From CAYTZH01 sp964442285 (GTDB taxonomy: Bacteria; Myxococcota_A; UBA9160; JAFDET01): a stretch of DNA of 64,000 nucleotides. Positions 1 to 7,417 of the stretch are shown in pieces. Position 1 is the first letter of the stretch, and every line of letters starts with the position of its first letter. A model generated the notes under the pieces. It was given only the letters and a program-made list of their open reading frames with translations, was not told where the DNA came from and searched no databases. The position numbers were made by a program, and so were the translations under genes. The DNA lies in the NCBI GenBank assembly GCA_964442285.1, contig CAYTZH010000003.1, positions 1 through 64,000 of the forward strand, written 5' to 3'.

Positions 1-1
1 C

Positions 2-58
2 GTCGTCGGTGGCCAGCCGCTCCCCTACCGGCTCCTCGTGGCGGAGGGAACGGCATAG
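2..58 (+). CDS. possible C-terminal end of a gene entering from the left
   Basis: An open frame enters from the window edge and ends at a TAG at 56-58, giving the tail VVGGQPLPYRLLVAEGTA. It lies just before a paired TTGTCGC motif and a tRNA-end repeat. In the island that follows, the HEPN gene occupies the same place relative to its own right end. If the left flank is the end of a second element, this would be that element's last cargo gene. The fragment is too short to assign a family. Confidence 0.25.
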   Translation, partial: VVGGQPLPYRLLVAEGTA

Positions 59-80
59 GCAGAAGCTGTCCTAGCCGAGA

Positions 81-1436
81 TCACAGCCCAGAAACTTGTC
101 GCTCGTTTGTCGCTCGCGCAGAAGCGGCTCTGTAAGTATCCGATCTATCTTTTCTTTTTCGGCCGCTTCCCGGTTCGAATCCAGGAGGGCCCACCCCGAA
201 GTCCCCGCCGCGCCTCGGTTTCGGTTCCGGAATCCTTGTCGCCAACTTGTCGCCAAGTCGGTCGTCGCGCCGGGTCCCGGGGCGCAGGACCTCGATGAGC
301 GCGTTGTCGGCGAGCCGCGCGTAGCGACGGGTGGACTGCACCGACGCATGGCCGAGGAAGCGCTGGAGGGCGCGCTCGGGGACGCCGCGGCGGATCGCGT
401 CGGTGGCCATCGAGTGCTTCGTGCCCTCGTAGAGCGAGACGTGCGGCAGCTCGGCCGCCGCCAGGGCCCGGCTCCAGACGCGCCCGAGCGCCTTGTGCGG
501 CCACATCCGACCGGTGCGCGGGTTCGGGAAGAGGGGCGCGGCGGAGAAGCGGCCGGCGGGATCGACGTGTCGCTCGATCCAGTCGTCGAGCTCCTCACTC
601 ACCGGTAGCCGCTTCGGCTTGCCCGTCTTGGTTCCGCGGATCTCCGCGCTCACCGACTTCGACTTGGCGGCCTTGTCCACATGCAGCCAGCCGTCCCGGT
701 AGTCGGCCACCTGGAGCGCCCGCGCCTCGCCGGGCCGGAGACCCAGGTGCGCCAGGGCGAGGAAGATCCCGCGCTCGGCCTCGGGGATGTGCGCCAGCAC
801 CAGGTCCTGGTCGGCGACGGAGAGGATGCGGGGCTCGTGCTCCTCGACGCGCACCGACGGTAGGCGGGGCGCCTTCGGGATCTCCTCCCGCAGCTCCAGC
901 CAGCGCAGGAAGGAGCGCAGGTAGCCCAGGTAGTTCCGGCGCGACTTCGGGCTCTGCCCGCGGTCCGCGAGCCACAGGCTCCAGTCCTCGAGCAGGCCGT
1001 AGGTCACCTCGTGGATCGACACCCGGTCGAAGAACGAGAAGTGCCCGCCGGGCGCCGCCAAGCGCTCGAGCTCCCGCACGAAGTTCGGCGAGAGCGAGCC
1101 GGCCTGCATCTCACGCCGTCGAAGATCGATCCACCGCTGGAGCCAGGTCGGCACGAGGTTCGCGGGCGCACTGGCCGGCTGGTAGCGCGCCAGCACCTCC
1201 TCGAGCGAGACGTCCTCGGCCACCTGGTCGCGGATCTTCTCGAGCAGCCGCCGCGCCGTGGCCTCGTCCGTCATCCGGACCCCGTGGTTCGTCCACACGC
1301 GCCCGACCGGCCGGAAGTCCAGGTAGAACTCCCGCGCCCCGTCCTTGCCGCGCTTGCGGCTCCGAATGCGCCCGAGCTTCGCCACGAGCTGCCATCGTAC
1401 CGCAGGCGAGACGCCCTTCCGGCTGGAGAGCAGCAT
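81..1436 (-). CDS. tyrosine recombinase / site-specific integrase
   Basis: This phage-type integrase probably integrates and excises the island. About 451 residues are counted from the ATG at 1436; the frame is open further upstream but without family-like sequence. The middle is a SAM-like core-binding domain (FVRELERL... RRNYLGYLRSFLRWL). The catalytic domain shows Arg234 (LGLRPGEARAL), a lysine in GTKTGKPKRLPV, LGH with His363, and the nucleophile Tyr372 (STRRYARL). Box II reads YEGTKHS (Glu337, Lys340) instead of the usual HxLRH. The last ~55 residues are encoded across the att repeat (GPPGFEPG, the antisense of the tRNA end) and into the neighbouring element, so the C-terminus depends on what lies beyond the junction. 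Confidence 0.9.
   Translation of the reverse strand: MLLSSRKGVSPAVRWQLVAKLGRIRSRKRGKDGAREFYLDFRPVGRVWTNHGVRMTDEATARRLLEKIRDQVAEDVSLEEVLARYQPASAPANLVPTWLQRWIDLRRREMQAGSLSPNFVRELERLAAPGGHFSFFDRVSIHEVTYGLLEDWSLWLADRGQSPKSRRNYLGYLRSFLRWLELREEIPKAPRLPSVRVEEHEPRILSVADQDLVLAHIPEAERGIFLALAHLGLRPGEARALQVADYRDGWLHVDKAAKSKSVSAEIRGTKTGKPKRLPVSEELDDWIERHVDPAGRFSAAPLFPNPRTGRMWPHKALGRVWSRALAAAELPHVSLYEGTKHSMATDAIRRGVPERALQRFLGHASVQSTRRYARLADNALIEVLRPGTRRDDRLGDKLATRIPEPKPRRGGDFGVGPPGFEPGSGRKRKDRSDTYRAASARATNERQVSGL
96..116 (+). repeat. paired TTGTCGC motif outside the left att site
   Basis: Two copies of TTGTCGCTCG lie 10-11 bp apart. The pair ends 55 bp before the tRNA-end repeat at 172, exactly the spacing of the pair at 18697-18718 from the repeat at 18774. 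A T-rich tract (TTCTTTTTC) lies between pair and repeat in both places. I infer integrase arm-type sites belonging to the right end of a neighbouring related element. Confidence 0.6.
172..196 (+). repeat. attL: tRNA 3'-end direct repeat, left copy
   Basis: This 25-bp sequence is identical to 18774-18798. It contains a T-arm (GGTTCGAATCC) followed by a 3' acceptor strand (AGGGCCCA) and CC. No D-arm, anticodon arm or 5' acceptor strand precedes it, so this is only a tRNA fragment. It is the left boundary of the island. A tRNA with a 5' GGGCCCT acceptor strand is the expected intact target and is not in this window. Confidence 0.85.
236..257 (+). repeat. paired TTGTCGCCAA motif, left inner arm site
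   Basis: Two copies of TTGTCGCCAA are separated by one base, and the 22-bp unit is identical to 18697-18718. It lies 39 bp inside the left att repeat, within the 3' coding part of the integrase. Its position and duplication fit an arm-type integrase binding site. Function is inferred. Confidence 0.6.
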
Positions 1437-1486
1437 GGCGGCCGACGCCACCTTAGGCGTCCCCTCGCTGCTTGCTGGCTGCTGCC

Positions 1487-1520
1487 TCCACACTTCCCCC
1501 GCATCCGGGGGAGGTGTGGA
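1487..1520. promoter_or_regulatory. 15-bp stem hairpin upstream of the integrase
   Basis: TCCACACTTCCCCCG pairs with CGGGGGAGGTGTGGA around a 4-base loop, with one G-T pair. It lies 51 bp upstream of the integrase ATG and has no T-run on either side. It could be a leader structure controlling the integrase, a terminator for the HNH gene transcribed toward it, or a protein-binding dyad. Confidence 0.45.
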
Positions 1521-1906
1521 AGTAGAGAGCAAGAGCCGTGCCGTTGCTGTCAGTCGGGCGCTTGCCGCGCAAGTGCTCGTGCCGTCGCGGCTACCGCTGA
1601 GCCGCCGTAGTGGCGGCGCGCTCGACTGGCTCTCTGTCGGGAGCCAGCGACCACCAGTGCATACCCGCCACACAAGATCGGTGCCGAGTGCTGCACGCGA
1701 GCTTGCCGTCGTGCGGCAGCGATAGATGCCAACCGCATGTCGATTGGCTGCGATGGCGCGGTTCTACTGGCGCCCTCTCTGCGGTTCGACTGTAACGAGA
1801 AGCGCGATTCGGGCGCGTTCCGCGTGTGGGCCGAAGTGGCCCACTCCGCAGCGAGCGGCCCACGCAATCCAACGCGGGGTCAAGGACTTCGCCGCCCGTT
1901 GGGCCA

Positions 1907-1964
1907 CTCTTATCTTGCCGTAGCCCCAGACCCCTCCCGGGATCGGCATTCAGCAAGATAAGAG
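1907..1964. repeat. 12-bp inverted repeat CTCTTATCTTGC
   Basis: CTCTTATCTTGC (1907-1918) and its exact complement GCAAGATAAGAG (1953-1964) are separated by 34 bp. It is more A/T-rich than its surroundings. No transposase lies between the arms. It may be an operator or a structural element of the integrase-proximal region. Confidence 0.5.
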
Positions 1965-2117
1965 CGACTTGGATTCGCGCGAAGCCTGCGATTCCGCTTG
2001 GCTTTCGTCGAATGGTTCCGCTGGCGGCAACTTGCGACTGACTTACTTCCAATCTCGGCCGAGACGCGGTCTGCCTACGCCCCGTTGACTTCGGTTCTTG
2101 CCCGCGTTGGCGTCGCC

Positions 2118-3029
2118 CTAGCCGGGAGAGGCAGCCAGAAACCTGCGGTAGCGCTCCTCGAGCAGTTGCGGTTGCGGGCGCTCCTCTGCGCGCCGGGGGA
2201 CGAGAATCCGACGTTCGTGGAAACCCTGTAGGCCATGGATCAGCATGGGGCCGTCTTCCTCGTCGAGGATGTCCTGGCGCACCTTGACAACCAGATCGGG
2301 CCGGATCCCGATGAAGTTCTGGTCGAACGCGGCGTGGTGCAGCTTGCAGAGAGCCAGGCCGTTGGGGACAACCGGGGCTCCAAGAGGGTCGACATCCGGC
2401 ATGATGTGGGCTGCATCGAGAAGCTGCTGATGCTGCAGCCGACAGAGAGCGCAGCGCTCGCGATACGCCCGCAGGACCCGTAGCCGGAAGGAGCGCTGAT
2501 GGAGCCGCTGCCGGGTCGTGACCGTGATGTATTCCCTGCGGGCTTCCTCCCCACCCTCGGCGACCACCTCCAAGCCCTCGCTCAGGTAGTGGGCGTCATC
2601 CACTGCCACCTGGAACCGCAGGGCCCCCGGCTCGTCGCCCACCACATACACCGGCCAGGCCGCGAAGTACTCCCCCTTCACCACCCCGTGGAAGTAGACG
2701 AGGGGTCGGCGCGCCTGCATGGCCCGCCGCAGGCCGACGTTCTCGTGGTGCTGAGGATCGGTGCCCCGGTAGCGGTACAGGAGCAGCGAGCCATCAGCTG
2801 TGAATCCGTCGTCATATGGCGCTGGCCGGCGAGGGTCCGGTGGCGCTGTAGTGATGGAAAGCGGCAGCTCCGGCAGCGCGGCGGGCTTGAAGATGCCCTG
2901 GATCCCCTTCAACGGGACGCGCTGTCCCTGGAACTCGAAGCCTTGTCGGAGAGCCCCGGCGGGTAGGACCTCGCCGTGGATGCGGGCCAGCTCGGCCAGA
3001 TAGTCGAAGGCCGATAGCCGGATCCGCAT
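2118..3029 (-). CDS. HNH endonuclease (COG3440-like), restriction type
   Basis: This predicted nuclease has 303 residues. The C-terminal half carries a beta-beta-alpha-metal HNH fold: FRLRVLRAYRERCALC, then LLDAAHIMPD, PNGLALCKLHHAAFD. This is the arrangement of putative restriction endonucleases related to McrA-type enzymes. The N-terminal ~170 residues are probably the DNA- or modification-reading part, but I do not recognise a named fold. The ATG at 3029 is preferred over one at 3050 because GGGGA lies 7 bases upstream. It is transcribed away from a second HNH gene across a ~95-bp shared promoter region. HNH proteins of this class often cut modified foreign DNA; that role is inferred. Confidence 0.8.
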   Translation of the reverse strand: MRIRLSAFDYLAELARIHGEVLPAGALRQGFEFQGQRVPLKGIQGIFKPAALPELPLSITTAPPDPRRPAPYDDGFTADGSLLLYRYRGTDPQHHENVGLRRAMQARRPLVYFHGVVKGEYFAAWPVYVVGDEPGALRFQVAVDDAHYLSEGLEVVAEGGEEARREYITVTTRQRLHQRSFRLRVLRAYRERCALCRLQHQQLLDAAHIMPDVDPLGAPVVPNGLALCKLHHAAFDQNFIGIRPDLVVKVRQDILDEEDGPMLIHGLQGFHERRILVPRRAEERPQPQLLEERYRRFLAASPG

Positions 3030-3123
3030 GTCCAAATCCCCGCCGGGCATGCGATTATTCTACCCCGCGGGTGGGAACCGGTGTGCCCGGGTGGGCGCCG
3101 AGGCCGCTCCGCTGGGACGCTCG

Positions 3124-4059
3124 ATGCAGGCTTACGTCGGAATCACGGACTACGAGTGGTACCAGCTCCTGGCGAGCCGTCCGCAGCTCGACGAGCTGAA
3201 CTTCTGGCAGCCCGGCGGCAGCCGCATCTTCCGCGCACTGCAGCCGGGTGAGCTCTTCCTGTTCAAGCTCCACGCCCCGCGCCACTCCCTGGTTGGCGGT
3301 GGGTTCTTCGCCCACGCGACCCGGCTTCCGGTGAGCCTCGCCTGGGAGGCCTTTGGCGAGGCGAACGGGGCGACCTCGCTCACCGAGATGCGGGCCCGCA
3401 TCGAGAAGTACCGGAAGACTCCCGCCCAGCCTCACGAGGACTACACGATCGGCTGCATTCTGCTCGAGCAGCCTTTCTTCCTGCCCGAAGACCTCTGGAT
3501 CCCCCCGCCGCCCGATTGGCACCCGAACATCGTCCAGGGCAAGACCTACGACCTGCAGGCGGAGGTGGGTCGGGCGCTGTGGGACCAGGTCGAGGCGGCC
3601 ATCCGGGCGCGAGGTGCGGCGCAGGAATGGCCCGCCGAGTGGCGCGAGCCCGGCCAGCCGCGCTACGGCGAGCCGACCCTCGTGCGACCGCGGCTCGGCC
3701 AGGGCAGCTTCCGGATCCTCGTCACCGACGCCTACGAGCGGCGCTGCGCCGTCACGGGCGAGCGCGTCCTGCCTGTTCTGGAGGCGGCCCACATCCGCCC
3801 CTACGCCAGCGGTGGTGAGCACCGCGTGGACAACGGCCTGCTCCTCCGCAGCGACCTCCACACGCTCTTCGACCGCGGCTACGTGACCGTCACGCCGACG
3901 CTCGACCTGGAGGTGAGCCGCCGCATCCGCGAGGACTTCGAGAACGGCCGGCACTACTACGCCCTGCACGGGGAGCGGGTCAGAGAGCCGACGGATCGCA
4001 GCCAGCGGCCGTCGGCCGAGTTCCTTCGTTGGCACAACGAGCAGGCGTACCTGGGCTGA
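3124..4059 (+). CDS. HNH endonuclease with PUA/EVE-like N-terminal domain
   Basis: This predicted nuclease has 311 residues from the ATG at 3124 (MQAYVGITDYEW); an earlier in-frame ATG at 3028 would overlap the divergent gene. The N-terminal ~110 residues (LNFWQPGG, LQPGELFLFKL, LVGGGFFA) resemble small barrel domains that read modified bases. The C-terminal HNH unit shows FRILVTDAYERRCAVTG, LEAAHIRPYASGG, VDNGLLLRSDLHTLFDRG. The HNH half resembles that of the divergent neighbour while the N-termini differ. The two may be a pair of modification-dependent nucleases with different specificities. The IS3 element begins 65 bp downstream. Confidence 0.8.
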   Translation: MQAYVGITDYEWYQLLASRPQLDELNFWQPGGSRIFRALQPGELFLFKLHAPRHSLVGGGFFAHATRLPVSLAWEAFGEANGATSLTEMRARIEKYRKTPAQPHEDYTIGCILLEQPFFLPEDLWIPPPPDWHPNIVQGKTYDLQAEVGRALWDQVEAAIRARGAAQEWPAEWREPGQPRYGEPTLVRPRLGQGSFRILVTDAYERRCAVTGERVLPVLEAAHIRPYASGGEHRVDNGLLLRSDLHTLFDRGYVTVTPTLDLEVSRRIREDFENGRHYYALHGERVREPTDRSQRPSAEFLRWHNEQAYLG

Positions 4060-4178
4060 GCCCGGCTCTCGTCTAGGGGAGCCGACCACTGAGGCTACAG
4101 AGAGTTCTGGACGGCCAGGCCTGTTGGAGTTGACCCGGTTTCGTGGATGCCTCACCACTTGGGAGGAGGGAGTTCACG

Positions 4179-4493
4179 ATGCCGAAGAGTCACCCGCCGT
4201 ACCCGCCGGAGTTCCGGCGCCGGATGGTGGAGCTGGTCCATGCGGGCCGGACGCCCGAGGAGCTGTCCCGGGAGTTCGAACCCTCGGCGCAGTCGATCTG
4301 GAACTGGGTGCGCCAGGCCGAGCGGGACGGGGGCGTCCGCCAGGACGGCCTTACGACCGACGAGAAGGAAGAGCTGCGCCGGCTGCGGCGTGAGAATCGG
4401 GTTCTCCGCGAGGAGAAGGAGATCCTGAAAAAAGCCGCGGCCTGGTTCGCTCAGGAGACCGGCTCGACGCCCAAAGGGCGTTCGAGTTCATGA
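4179..4493 (+). CDS. IS3-family transposase OrfA
   Basis: This is the helix-turn-helix protein of the insertion sequence (104 residues). It starts at ATG 4179 behind GGGAGGAGGG. It shows the IS3 OrfA pattern: an HTH (YPPEFRRRMVELV ... SAQSIWNWVRQ) followed by a leucine-zipper region (ELRRLRRENRVLREEKEILKK). An A6G run at 4428-4434 lies in the zipper's end. The orfB frame is open from there on, so a minus-one frameshift could make the OrfAB fusion transposase. Its stop overlaps the orfB start as ATGA. Confidence 0.88.
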   Translation: MPKSHPPYPPEFRRRMVELVHAGRTPEELSREFEPSAQSIWNWVRQAERDGGVRQDGLTTDEKEELRRLRRENRVLREEKEILKKAAAWFAQETGSTPKGRSSS

Positions 4494-5338
4494 GCCAGCA
4501 CCGGGCCGACTACCCCCTCGCCGCGATGTGCCGGATGCTGGAGGTCTCCCCCAGTGGGTACTACGCGTGGTGTGGTCGGGAGCCGTCGGAGCGCGCGAGG
4601 ACCGATGCGATGCTCCAAGCCGAGATCGAGGCCATCCACGAGCACTCGCGCAGGACCTATGGCGTCCCGCGGGTCCACGCTGAGCTCCGGGCCCAGGGGA
4701 GACGTATCGGTCGCAAGCGGGTGGCTCGACTGATGCGGCGGGCCAGGCTCGAGGGCGCGAGCCGGCGCAAGCGGGCCTGGACGACGACGCGGGCGCGCGA
4801 TGCACGACCGGCTCCCGACCTGGTCGAGCGGGACTTCTCGTCTGAAGGACCCGATCGTCTCTGGGTCGCGGACATCACCTACATCCCGACCTGGGCCGGC
4901 TTCCTCTACCTGGCCGTCGTCCTCGATGCCTGGAGCCGTCGGGTCGTAGGCTGGGCGATGGCGAACCACCTGCGGACCGAGCTCGTCCTCGACGCGCTCA
5001 ACATGGCGCTCTGGCAGCGGAAGCCGGAGCAGGTCGTGCATCACTCCGACCAGGGCTGCCAGTACACCTCGATCGCCTTCGGGCTTCGCTGCAAGGAGGC
5101 CGGCGTCCGTCCGTCGATGGGATCCGTCGCCGACTGCTACGACAACGCGATGTGTGAGAGCTTCTTCGCGACGCTCGAGTGCGAGCTGCTCGATCGCAAG
5201 CGCTTCCGGACCCAGACTGAAGCCCGTATGGCGGTCTTCGACTTCATCGAGGGCTGGTACAACCCGCAGCGCAGGCACTCCGGGCTGGCCTACCGCTCGC
5301 CCATCGAGTACGAAAGGCAGCAGGCCGTGGGAGCCTGA
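4490..5338 (+). CDS. IS3-family transposase OrfB (DDE integrase domain)
   Basis: This is the catalytic transposase subunit (282 residues). An N-terminal HTH_21 region (MCRMLEVSPSGYYAW, RRTYGVPRVHAEL) precedes an rve DDE domain: first Asp in LWVADITYIPT, second in VVHHSDQGCQYTS, Glu in NAMCESFFATLE. A typical end follows (GWYNPQRRHSGLAYRSPIEYE). The frame extends upstream as AQRAFEF before the ATG, consistent with normal production as an OrfA-OrfB frameshift fusion. It is full length and looks active. Confidence 0.92.
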   Translation: MSQHRADYPLAAMCRMLEVSPSGYYAWCGREPSERARTDAMLQAEIEAIHEHSRRTYGVPRVHAELRAQGRRIGRKRVARLMRRARLEGASRRKRAWTTTRARDARPAPDLVERDFSSEGPDRLWVADITYIPTWAGFLYLAVVLDAWSRRVVGWAMANHLRTELVLDALNMALWQRKPEQVVHHSDQGCQYTSIAFGLRCKEAGVRPSMGSVADCYDNAMCESFFATLECELLDRKRFRTQTEARMAVFDFIEGWYNPQRRHSGLAYRSPIEYERQQAVGA

Positions 5339-5522
5339 GCACCTCAGCGTTCAACCGTCCACGGAAGCGGGGCAACTCCATGTGAGCGCGGCCCCGTGTT
5401 CAACCGCGCGCTGGGATCGGGTTAGAATCGAACTGGGCCAAGCGCTGGCCTATCGCGGTCCAGTGGCGGAGCGTCGCTTTGAAAGCCGAATGGGTCGAGC
5501 TCGGAGTTGGAGGCCATCTGCG

Positions 5523-7310
5523 GTGAGCGAGCAGACTATCCAGAGCCAGGACATCAAGGTCGCGGAGGTCTTTCAGGCCTTCTACGTGGTCCCCGACTAC
5601 CAGCGCGAGTACGTCTGGGAGACGGATCAGGTCGAGCAGCTGTTGACCGATATCCGCGACGAGTTGGCAGGGCACGACCCGGCCAATGCGCCCGAGTATT
5701 TCATTGGCAGCGTCGTCGTCTGCCCGGGTGCTCAAGGCGTTCTCGATCTCATCGACGGGCAGCAGCGTATGACAACGCTGTTCCTCGTCTTGTGCGCCAT
5801 CCGCGATCATTTCAAGGAGCTCGGTCGCACGCCGCCGGGCGCGCTCGGGCCACAAATTGCCGCGACTTCGACCGACGCGTCAGGCCGGGATCGGTTCCGA
5901 TACCGACTCGTCTTGCAGTACGAAGACAGCGGTGACGTGCTGAAGCACATCGCTGAGGAGAGATTCGACGAGCAGGAGCGAGACACCCGCTCAATCGAGA
6001 ACATCCTCAATGCCTACGAAGCAATCGCCGCTTTCCTGCGCCGAGAGTTCGCAGAGGATGAGGATGGGCTACGAGCCTACTACGGATATCTCACGAACAA
6101 GGTGAAGCTGATTCGGATCGTCACCGACGACGTCGCCAAGGCGCTCAAGATCTTCGAGACGATCAACGATCGCGGTGTCGGCCTCGATGCGATGGATCTG
6201 CTCAAGAACCTGCTGTTCATGAAGGCCAGCCGAAGCGATTTCGAGAAGCTGAAGAAGATCTGGAAGGAGCTTCAGGACACTATCTACGGGGCTGGAGAGA
6301 AGCCGCTCCGGTTCCTCCGCTATTTCATTCTCAGCCGCTACGACGTAGATCAACTCCGAGAGGACGAGATCTACTCCTGGTTCGCCAGGCACGAGCCAGA
6401 TTGCGGCTACGGATCCGAGCCGGTCGGGTTCGCCAACGAGCTCTTGAGCGCGGCCCGTGCCTACACAAGCTTCCTGGATGGAAAGGGTGAGGACGGCTCG
6501 CCTAGTCCTTCGCTCGAGAACCTGCGGCTGCTGGGCGGAAAATCGGCGCGGCAGCACCTGGTACTACTGCTGGCGGGTCGTCATCTCTCGGGACCGCTGT
6601 TTGATCGGCTGGCCCAGGAGGTCGAGAACCTTTTCTTCGCTTACGTCATCACCCGAGAGGCAACCCGCGACTTCGAGAGGAACTTCGCGCGCTGGGCGAA
6701 TGAGCTCCGGAAGGCGAAGTCAGAGAGCGAGCTCGACGCCTTCGTCGCGAAACGGCTCGCACCCTCGAAGATGGAGCTTGCGGAACGCTTCGACGATGCA
6801 TTCCGCCGCCTCTACCGGACGTCCGTTCAGCAGTACCGGATGAAGTACATCCTGGCGAAGCTCACCCAGTACGTGGAGCTCCAGGCGTTCGGCGAGTCGG
6901 AGGGGACGCGTTGGCTCGGCCGCTATACGAGCGGAGGCTTCGAGATCGAGCACATCTATCCGCAGACGCCCTCGGAAGCAGCCTCGCAGGAGTTCGGGGC
7001 ATTCGAAGACCCCGACGTAGCGGAGCGTCTCGGCAACCTCGTTCTGGTCGAGAAGTCAATCAACGCTTCGCTTGGGAATGCTCCGTTCTCGGAGAAGAGG
7101 GGCGTGTACCCGAAGTCCCAATTGCTGCTCGCCCGAGTTGTGTCAGACAAGCTCGAGATAGGAAGCAACACGAAGATCGACAAGGCGGTCCGCGAGCTCG
7201 AGCACTTTCAGAATTGGAACGAAGAGGCCGTCAGGCGGCGCCAGGAGATGATTCGCAGACTGGCTCACAGCGTATGGAACGTGCCCAAGAAGGGAGCGGG
7301 CGGCTCCTGA
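5523..7310 (+). CDS. DUF262-DUF1524 protein, GmrSD-like restriction enzyme
   Basis: This protein of about 595 residues begins at GTG 5523, with GGAGG 10 bases upstream. The N-terminal DUF262 (GmrS-like, ParB-fold) domain has PDYQREYVWE and LDLIDGQQRMTTLFLVL, the nucleotide-binding signature. The C-terminal DUF1524 (GmrD-like, HNH-type) domain has FEIEHIYPQTP and ERLGNLVLVEKSINASLGNAPFSEK. Fused GmrSD-like enzymes are type IV nucleases that cleave sugar-modified phage DNA with NTP hydrolysis; other DUF262 proteins have different or unknown targets. It converges on the methyltransferase gene. The IS3 element ends 142 bp upstream and may have separated it from its original promoter. Confidence 0.87.
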   Translation: MSEQTIQSQDIKVAEVFQAFYVVPDYQREYVWETDQVEQLLTDIRDELAGHDPANAPEYFIGSVVVCPGAQGVLDLIDGQQRMTTLFLVLCAIRDHFKELGRTPPGALGPQIAATSTDASGRDRFRYRLVLQYEDSGDVLKHIAEERFDEQERDTRSIENILNAYEAIAAFLRREFAEDEDGLRAYYGYLTNKVKLIRIVTDDVAKALKIFETINDRGVGLDAMDLLKNLLFMKASRSDFEKLKKIWKELQDTIYGAGEKPLRFLRYFILSRYDVDQLREDEIYSWFARHEPDCGYGSEPVGFANELLSAARAYTSFLDGKGEDGSPSPSLENLRLLGGKSARQHLVLLLAGRHLSGPLFDRLAQEVENLFFAYVITREATRDFERNFARWANELRKAKSESELDAFVAKRLAPSKMELAERFDDAFRRLYRTSVQQYRMKYILAKLTQYVELQAFGESEGTRWLGRYTSGGFEIEHIYPQTPSEAASQEFGAFEDPDVAERLGNLVLVEKSINASLGNAPFSEKRGVYPKSQLLLARVVSDKLEIGSNTKIDKAVRELEHFQNWNEEAVRRRQEMIRRLAHSVWNVPKKGAGGS

Positions 7311-7395
7311 TACCGGTGCGCGGCCGTCGCCGGAGTGGGCGCCGTGTGCCTCTACGGTGGATGCGCCAGGGAAGCGCGATAGGGCGGCAGGCGAC

Positions 7396-7416
7396 GCGCC
7401 CCCCTGGGCGGGGCGC
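7396..7416. terminator. hairpin between convergent DUF262 and methyltransferase genes
   Basis: GCGCCCC (7396-7402) pairs with GGGGCGC (7410-7416) around 7 bases, directly beyond the methyltransferase stop and 86 bp beyond the DUF262 stop. It may act as a bidirectional terminator. No T-tract follows. Confidence 0.35.
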
Positions 7417-7417
7417 C

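Larger units (their letters stand above)
1437..2117. other. 681-bp stretch without a convincing gene
   Basis: The stretch lies between the integrase start and the end of the first HNH gene. Short frames exist on both strands but none resembles a protein domain. It holds a strong hairpin (1487-1520) and a 12-bp inverted repeat (1907-1964), listed separately. An excisionase or regulator would be expected next to an integrase, but I could not recognise one. Confidence 0.6.
4125..5380 (+). mobile_element. IS3-family insertion sequence, apparently complete
   Basis: The terminal inverted repeats begin TGGAGTTG at both ends (4125 onward, and the complement ending at 5380) and match at 21 of 25 positions. 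The flanking bases are TGT on both sides (4122-4124, 5381-5383), a 3-bp target duplication typical of the family. The 1256-bp element carries orfA and orfB. It sits between the second HNH gene and the DUF262 gene and breaks neither. The intact repeats and target duplication suggest a fairly recent insertion. Confidence 0.88.

Noticed and set aside
121..197. A complete tRNA gene ending at 197
   Set aside because: Only the T-arm and 3' acceptor strand are present. The sequence before them is T/C-rich and cannot form anticodon or D arms, and no matching 5' acceptor strand is found.
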